From: Hysterangium stoloniferum
Taxonomy: Eukaryota; Basidiomycota; Agaricomycetes; Hysterangiales; Hysterangiaceae
Length of the DNA stretch: 64,000 nucleotides
Reading direction: 5' to 3'
Assembly (NCBI GenBank): GCA_015178975.1
Contig: WHVD01000040.1
Location: forward strand, 496,001-560,000
In this document: positions 59,575 through 64,000 of the stretch, one piece after another
Layout of the letters: each line of letters opens with the position of its first letter
Numbering within the stretch: the first letter of the stretch is position 1
Notes under the pieces: model-generated
What the model was told of the DNA's origin: nothing
What the model saw: the letters and a program-made list of their open reading frames with translations, nothing else
Databases searched by the model: none
Position numbers and translations under genes: made by a program

Positions 59575-59854
59575 GATGATCTGATGAAGTATAAGGAAAA
59601 ATGATAAAGTAACGTGAGAGTATCCTGCCTGTATTATACAAGAAGTATTAGTTGGCCTTCAAGTCCAATGGAAAGGATGGAATGGTGTGTATCCTGTATG
59701 AGCACAGCCACAATGCTATGCCTTGAAATTGACTGTCAGGTTAACTACACCTTAATGGTGCAGCATTCCCTTCTGGGATGAGTATGACTGCTATCCACCA
59801 ATGTCAACTTCCAATGAGATAACTCTGAGTAGGTAGGATATCATATTCCTCCTA

Positions 59855-61255
59855 GGAGGATATCTGAAAACTATTAAGTATACCAAAGTCTAATATACTC
59901 TAAAGGTGTTACAACCGTGTCACAACCCTATCGGTCCCGAGGTTATCGCCACTTGTCAATGTTTCAAGTCATCCTCTCGGAAACCATCGGCCCCGAAGCT
60001 GACGAATGTTTTTGCGAAGATCAAACTCCATTTACGCCCACGTCAAAATAACTCGTATTGTCTGGTCAAACTTTGATACGTCCCCTTTATTATGTTGATC
60101 TGTCCAATCTTATGTTTCGCATATGTCTAGCTATATTTGTAGTCCTTGAACTATTTCCTTTTATCGTAATCCCGCTCTCGGTTATCATCGGCCTCCGAAC
60201 TAATCATAAACTTCCCGTTCCTAGTCAAGCTTATTGTTAATACCGTGTTCCGCCCTTCTCCCCATTAGTATTTTCCAGACGCCTGTTACTTGTATATGAA
60301 CCCGCTGTAGTTGTAGTCACTAGGCAATCAGAATATCGACTCAGAATACCCTCATACGCCTGTATCAGTCTCATACTAAGAATCCCCCCATCCGCCTTTG
60401 CGTGCGCTCGCCCACTCCCGGCCCCAACCCCTTGGCCTGACGCTCGACCTGTCCTTCGATTCCGATCGGTATCACGCCGAAAGGTACTCATTAGGATTAG
60501 TCGTCGCCCGCCTGAAATTTAAGGACATCCTACGGATATTTGCGAGGGCGCAGCACATAAGCTGAAGCCAAGTCCTTCCGATCGGTCCCTGTCGGCCACC
60601 GACATTAGTCAGTTTTCAGTTCTTAACAAAAGGTCATTTAAACATCTGGGATGTGATTCAAACATAATTTGGTTTTTAAAACTTTCAAAAAGTTTTAAAC
60701 TCTCTTGTACATTACAAACTAAAGAACCTTTCTGGACACGAGTAGATAATAAAAAAAATTAGTAGTTTGAAAAACTAATACTTTTAAAAAATAGATACCT
60801 TTAGATAGTCCATTCCATGCATATGTATATCATTGGCACCTCTAAATACATATGTATTACTTTGGAATGGATCTGTCAATCTGAACAGATTTCTACTTGA
60901 TTCAACATACCCAGAATATATAGGGGGTTTTACTTAATAAAGACAGCTGTGGTATGAAAAATTTCAAATAATATTTACATATTTTACATGGAAATAACTA
61001 CATTACAACTTTTAAAAAACAAAGTACTAATAAATGTATTAGTAGGCATCTGTAAAAGGAAGGAAATTATATACAATGGAATTTGTTAAATAACTATGGG
61101 TTGTATAAGATGTAATATGGAGAACTATTTCTGATGGTTGTTTTTTGATGATATAATTGTTTCAGAATAGATGTCACTATTTAAAGATAGAGTTTTGTAA
61201 AAATAAGACTTTTATTAGTAAATATTTGAGAGTATAGTAATTATAAACACCCTCC
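59855..61255 (-). mobile_element. MITE copy M2, split by an F1 solo LTR
   Basis: Ends GGAGGATATCTGAAAACTA and CACCCTCC, with target duplication CTA/CTG (59852-59854, 61256-61258). The uninterrupted site is seen in unit 2 (CCTCCTACGAGAGG at about 28464). Without the LTR and its duplication it is about 674 bp. Confidence 0.92.
59907..60628 (+). mobile_element. solo LTR, family F1, CpG-rich, nested in M2
   Basis: TGTTACAACCGTG to CAGTTCTTAACA, 722 bp, perfect target duplication AAAGG (59902-59906, 60629-60633). It is the youngest layer in this stack. Core at 60557-60575. Confidence 0.95.
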
Positions 61256-61659
61256 CTGTGAGAGGTTGAGTGGCTACAGTACTTGGTTTCCATGGCAGTA
61301 TCTAGTTTGGAAAGACAGTTGATCAATGACATGAGAATGAGGGAAACATTCCAGATGAAGCTTGCAGAACAATGTAGCTGGCTTGAGCATGGGCACTGTG
61401 TATGTTACTGAGCACCTGATGACAACTGGCACATACCACTGTCTGAAGACATGGAAGTTTGTGTGGAGGAATGGGTGTGTAAAGTGAAATGTCCTTTTTA
61501 TGTACACTTTCACATACCAGATGTTTTCAGTGTCAAGGAGAGATAAATTGTGATGACCTACCAAATAATATCAAAATACAAGGGAGGCCTACCAATGTCA
61601 CATAAACTCAGTCCATCTTAGAGCCATGACATAGACTGGGGAGTCATCTCATTGCTCCC

Positions 61660-61910
61660 AGAACTTCCGAGTATCCGTAAACATTCCGGCATATATTCAT
61701 CCTCTGAAATATGGACACCCGAGTGAGTGCACAAGGATGCAGCACATAAGCTGAAGCCAGGTCCATCTGTACTCTGGTAATATTCTGATACTCCCATTAC
61801 TAATCCCCAGAAACTCCCGGACTAATTCTCCAAAACTCCATGGACATATTTCTGGGAAGTGTCTGGAATATCCCTGGAAAATCTGCCCCAAGATCCAGAA
61901 CTTAACAGTG
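61660..61910 (+). mobile_element. LTR fragment, family F6
   Basis: Contains TTCCGAGTATCCGTAAACA (as near 36605), the core with one change (61746-61764), and ends CCAGAACTTAACA. It replaces a deleted part of unit 3. Confidence 0.6.
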
Positions 61911-62140
61911 AACCAAGGTCAGCTCATGACATATTTGGCTTGGGCCTTCAATTGGTGTCCTGGTGCTTGATGGACAGATAGAGATTAGCCATCACCTCCA
62001 ATTACATCATTGCTTTACAATGCTGTAATCAAATCACTGCTACAGGCCAACTTGGATGAGTTGAAAAAGAATTTCACACACAGATCGCATGATGTTTGTC
62101 ATCAGATCACATCCCTTACTGCCCACCTTAGTAATATCAT

Positions 62141-62815
62141 GGAGGGTGTTTATAATTACTATACTCTCAAATATTTACTAATAAAAGTCTTATTTTTACA
62201 AAACTCTATCTTTAAATAGTGACATCTATTCTGAAACAATTATATCATCAAAAAACAACCATCAGAAATAGTTCTCCATATTACATCTTATACAACCCAT
62301 AGTTATTTAACAAATTCCATTGTATATAATTTCCGTCCTTTTACAGATGCCTACTAATACTTTTATTAGTACTTTGTTTTTTAAAAGTTGTAATGTAGTT
62401 ATTTCCATGTAAAATATGTAAAATATTATTGGAAATTCTTCATACCACAGCTGTCTTTATTAAGTAAAACCCTCTATATATTCTGGGTATGTTGAATCAA
62501 GTAGAAATATCTTCAGATTGACAGATCCATTCCGAATTAATACTTATGTATTTAGAGGTACCAATGATATACATATGCATGGAATGGACTATCTAAAGGT
62601 ATCTATTTTTTAAAAGTATTAGTGTTTCAAACTACTAATTTTTTTTATTGTCTACTCATGTCTGGAAAGATTCTTTAGTTTGTAATGTACAAGAGAGTTT
62701 AAAACTTTTTGAAAGTTTTACAAACCAAATTATATTTGAATCACATCCCAGATGTTTAAATGACCTTTAGAGTATATTAGAATTTGGTATACTTAATAGT
62801 TTTCAGATACCCTCC
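62141..62815 (+). mobile_element. MITE copy M3
   Basis: 675 bp, GGAGGGTGTTTATAATTAC to ATACCCTCC, target duplication CAT (62138-62140, 62816-62818). The empty site is seen in unit 2 (AATATTGTGGAAAATATC, about 29473). Confidence 0.94.
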
Positions 62816-63770
62816 CATGGAAAATATATGCCATGTGTGTCAGCTTTCTGTACAGGAGCCCACTGTGATCAGAGCTTACTTTGAATTTGGGTTAATACCA
62901 TGTGTCACATCACATCTTACCACCCTGTTCACAAAAATCATAACACTGGAGGCACCCCAATGTTTTTGGAGTTTGAAAACCCTAAAAATTTGTATCCAGA
63001 GACTGTGACTAATAATGTTTCCTCATATTTTCTAATACAAATATTTAAAGTTTTCAGATATGATTTTCCAGTTTGGAAAATCCTACTAAAAATTAAAACT
63101 TTCAATCAATTTATCTGTTCAAAGAATTCTCAGAAATTTGGCCAAATAGTAGGATTGTCAGAAGGTTTTCCAACTCCATATTGACCAACTGCATGTAGTT
63201 TCTTTGATGATTGGCCCCCTTCTAGAGCATGTGTACAATATTTTACTTTCCATCATCATCTCACATCCATCCATGACACTATCTTACCAGTCTGACTCTG
63301 ACACACATGTCCAAATTGGCCACTCCTAGAGTCTAGCAAGGGATTAATCAAGATTACCTTGAAACTGATAGCTGGGTCTTCCAACACCAAATCTGCATGT
63401 ACCACAGTCAGCAGTCTCAATATTACATATGTCCATTGTCACTTGTTTCCTTCCACATTGTGACACAATGCACTGGTCAATTAACAATCAATTTTGTAGG
63501 GGCTTCTTACATCTTTTAAATGCCATTGTAAATTCCTTCCTTTGCATGATCACCACACCTTTCATTGGTGTGGCAGTAATGTCTAATTTGAACTCCACAT
63601 AAGTGTTGAACAATCATGGCTGGCCTGTCAAAGGCCTTGCTCCATGATCTAGACTCAATATATAACCACTTCTCTGGATAACATTGACACATCTTATTAA
63701 ACCAGGAGGAGAGATAATGCTATTACCCCCTACTTAAATCACTTTGTAATAGGAGTTAGAAGTTGTATAA

Positions 63771-64000
63771 CACTACATAGTTTGGGGAAATTTACAGCAT
63801 ATACAGTCACTTTTTCCCATTCCTCGGTGTGTTTTAGCTTCTCATTCATGACATACACATGTAAAATAATATTTGCAAGCCTTAGGTGTGGCTATAATCA
63901 CCTCTGATTTATGACCGACAACTACTCCAAATAGAATAACACTTATAATTCTCAAAAGACACCACCATGAGTTTAGTGTCAGTTATGAACCAAGTCATTT
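63771..64000. other. unassigned window end
   Basis: TACAGTCACTTTTTCCC at 63806 could be the left end of another Tc1-like element running out of the window, but too little is visible. Confidence 0.3.

Larger units (their letters stand above)
59575..63770 (+). pseudogene. gene-family unit 3, CpG-depleted and invaded
   Basis: Starts with the family leader (GTAGATGATCTGATGAAG, GAGAGTATCCTGCCTGT) right at the end of the copia relic. Exon 1 is split by MITE M2; pieces after it match unit 2 (GAATGGGTGTGTAAA at the exon 1 donor). An LTR fragment replaces most of exon 2 and the start of exon 3 (61660-61910). Exon 3 resumes with GTCAGCTCATGACATATTTG and is split by MITE M3, then reads ENICHVCQLSVQEP and TTLFTKII. 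Exon 4 matches run from about 63285 to 63640. Nearly every CpG of unit 2 is TG or CA here. Confidence 0.8.

Overview
This is a gene-poor, transposon-dense segment of a filamentous fungal genome, almost certainly a basidiomycete (Agaricomycetes). The evidence is one laccase gene split by 17 short introns (about 35-115 bp), a decayed DUF6533-type membrane protein gene, Tf1/sushi-like Ty3/gypsy chromoviruses, copia elements, a Helitron and Tc1/mariner elements. The only probably functional host gene is the laccase at 20197-22790 (+). Beside it lies a tandem cluster of an unrecognised gene family (23.9-30.4 kb), with a fourth, heavily invaded copy at 59.6-63.8 kb.

Layout: 0.85-1.5 kb DUF6533 relic. 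2.7-5.6 kb solo LTR (family F4, target duplication CCTAT) containing a younger 1.92-kb insertion. 5.6-14 kb overlapping relics of gypsy and copia elements with solo LTRs. 14.7-16.1 kb minisatellites. 17.2-17.7 kb solo LTR. 18.6-19.7 kb element with ~39-bp inverted ends. 20.2-22.8 kb laccase. 23.9-30.4 kb gene-family cluster. 30.4-32.0 kb Tc1-like element. 32-35.6 kb Helitron. 37656-45193 a complete gypsy element (G1) with two LTRs, a perfect 5-bp target duplication, primer site, polypurine tract and a nested Tc1. 45.2-46.3 kb 5' end of another gypsy (F2). 46.7-53.7 kb minus-strand gypsy (G2), broken by a MITE and an F2 LTR. 53.95 kb tRNA-like/SINE head. 56.5-59.6 kb copia relic with an F2 solo LTR. 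59.6-63.8 kb fourth family copy with two MITEs and a nested solo LTR.

Three observations stand out. (1) Three gypsy elements (G1, G2 and one at 8 kb) carry an extra gene antisense to pol, between the chromodomain and the 3' LTR. It combines a Glu/Lys-rich coiled coil with a cysteine cluster; the copy at 8776-8868 has exact Zn(II)2Cys6 spacing (CX2CX6CX9CX2CX6C). (2) Otherwise unrelated LTR families share a ~32-bp U5 core (ATAAGCTGAAGCCAAGTCC plus a GCAGC-rich flank) in 11 near-identical and at least 3 diverged copies. (3) Both gypsy families with a visible 5' end have an 11-nt primer site (ATTTTCTGACT) perfectly complementary to an AGTCAGAAAAT placed ~30-35 nt downstream of the LTR TATA box, the hallmark of Tf1-type self-priming.

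CpG content is bimodal. The 18-30 kb host island and two solo F1 LTRs (13978-14702 and 59907-60628) keep CpG, while most other repeats have lost it to TpG/CpA. In G1 this converts arginine CGA codons to in-frame TGA stops. The pattern fits cytosine methylation and deamination of repeats and allows relative dating of the nested insertions.
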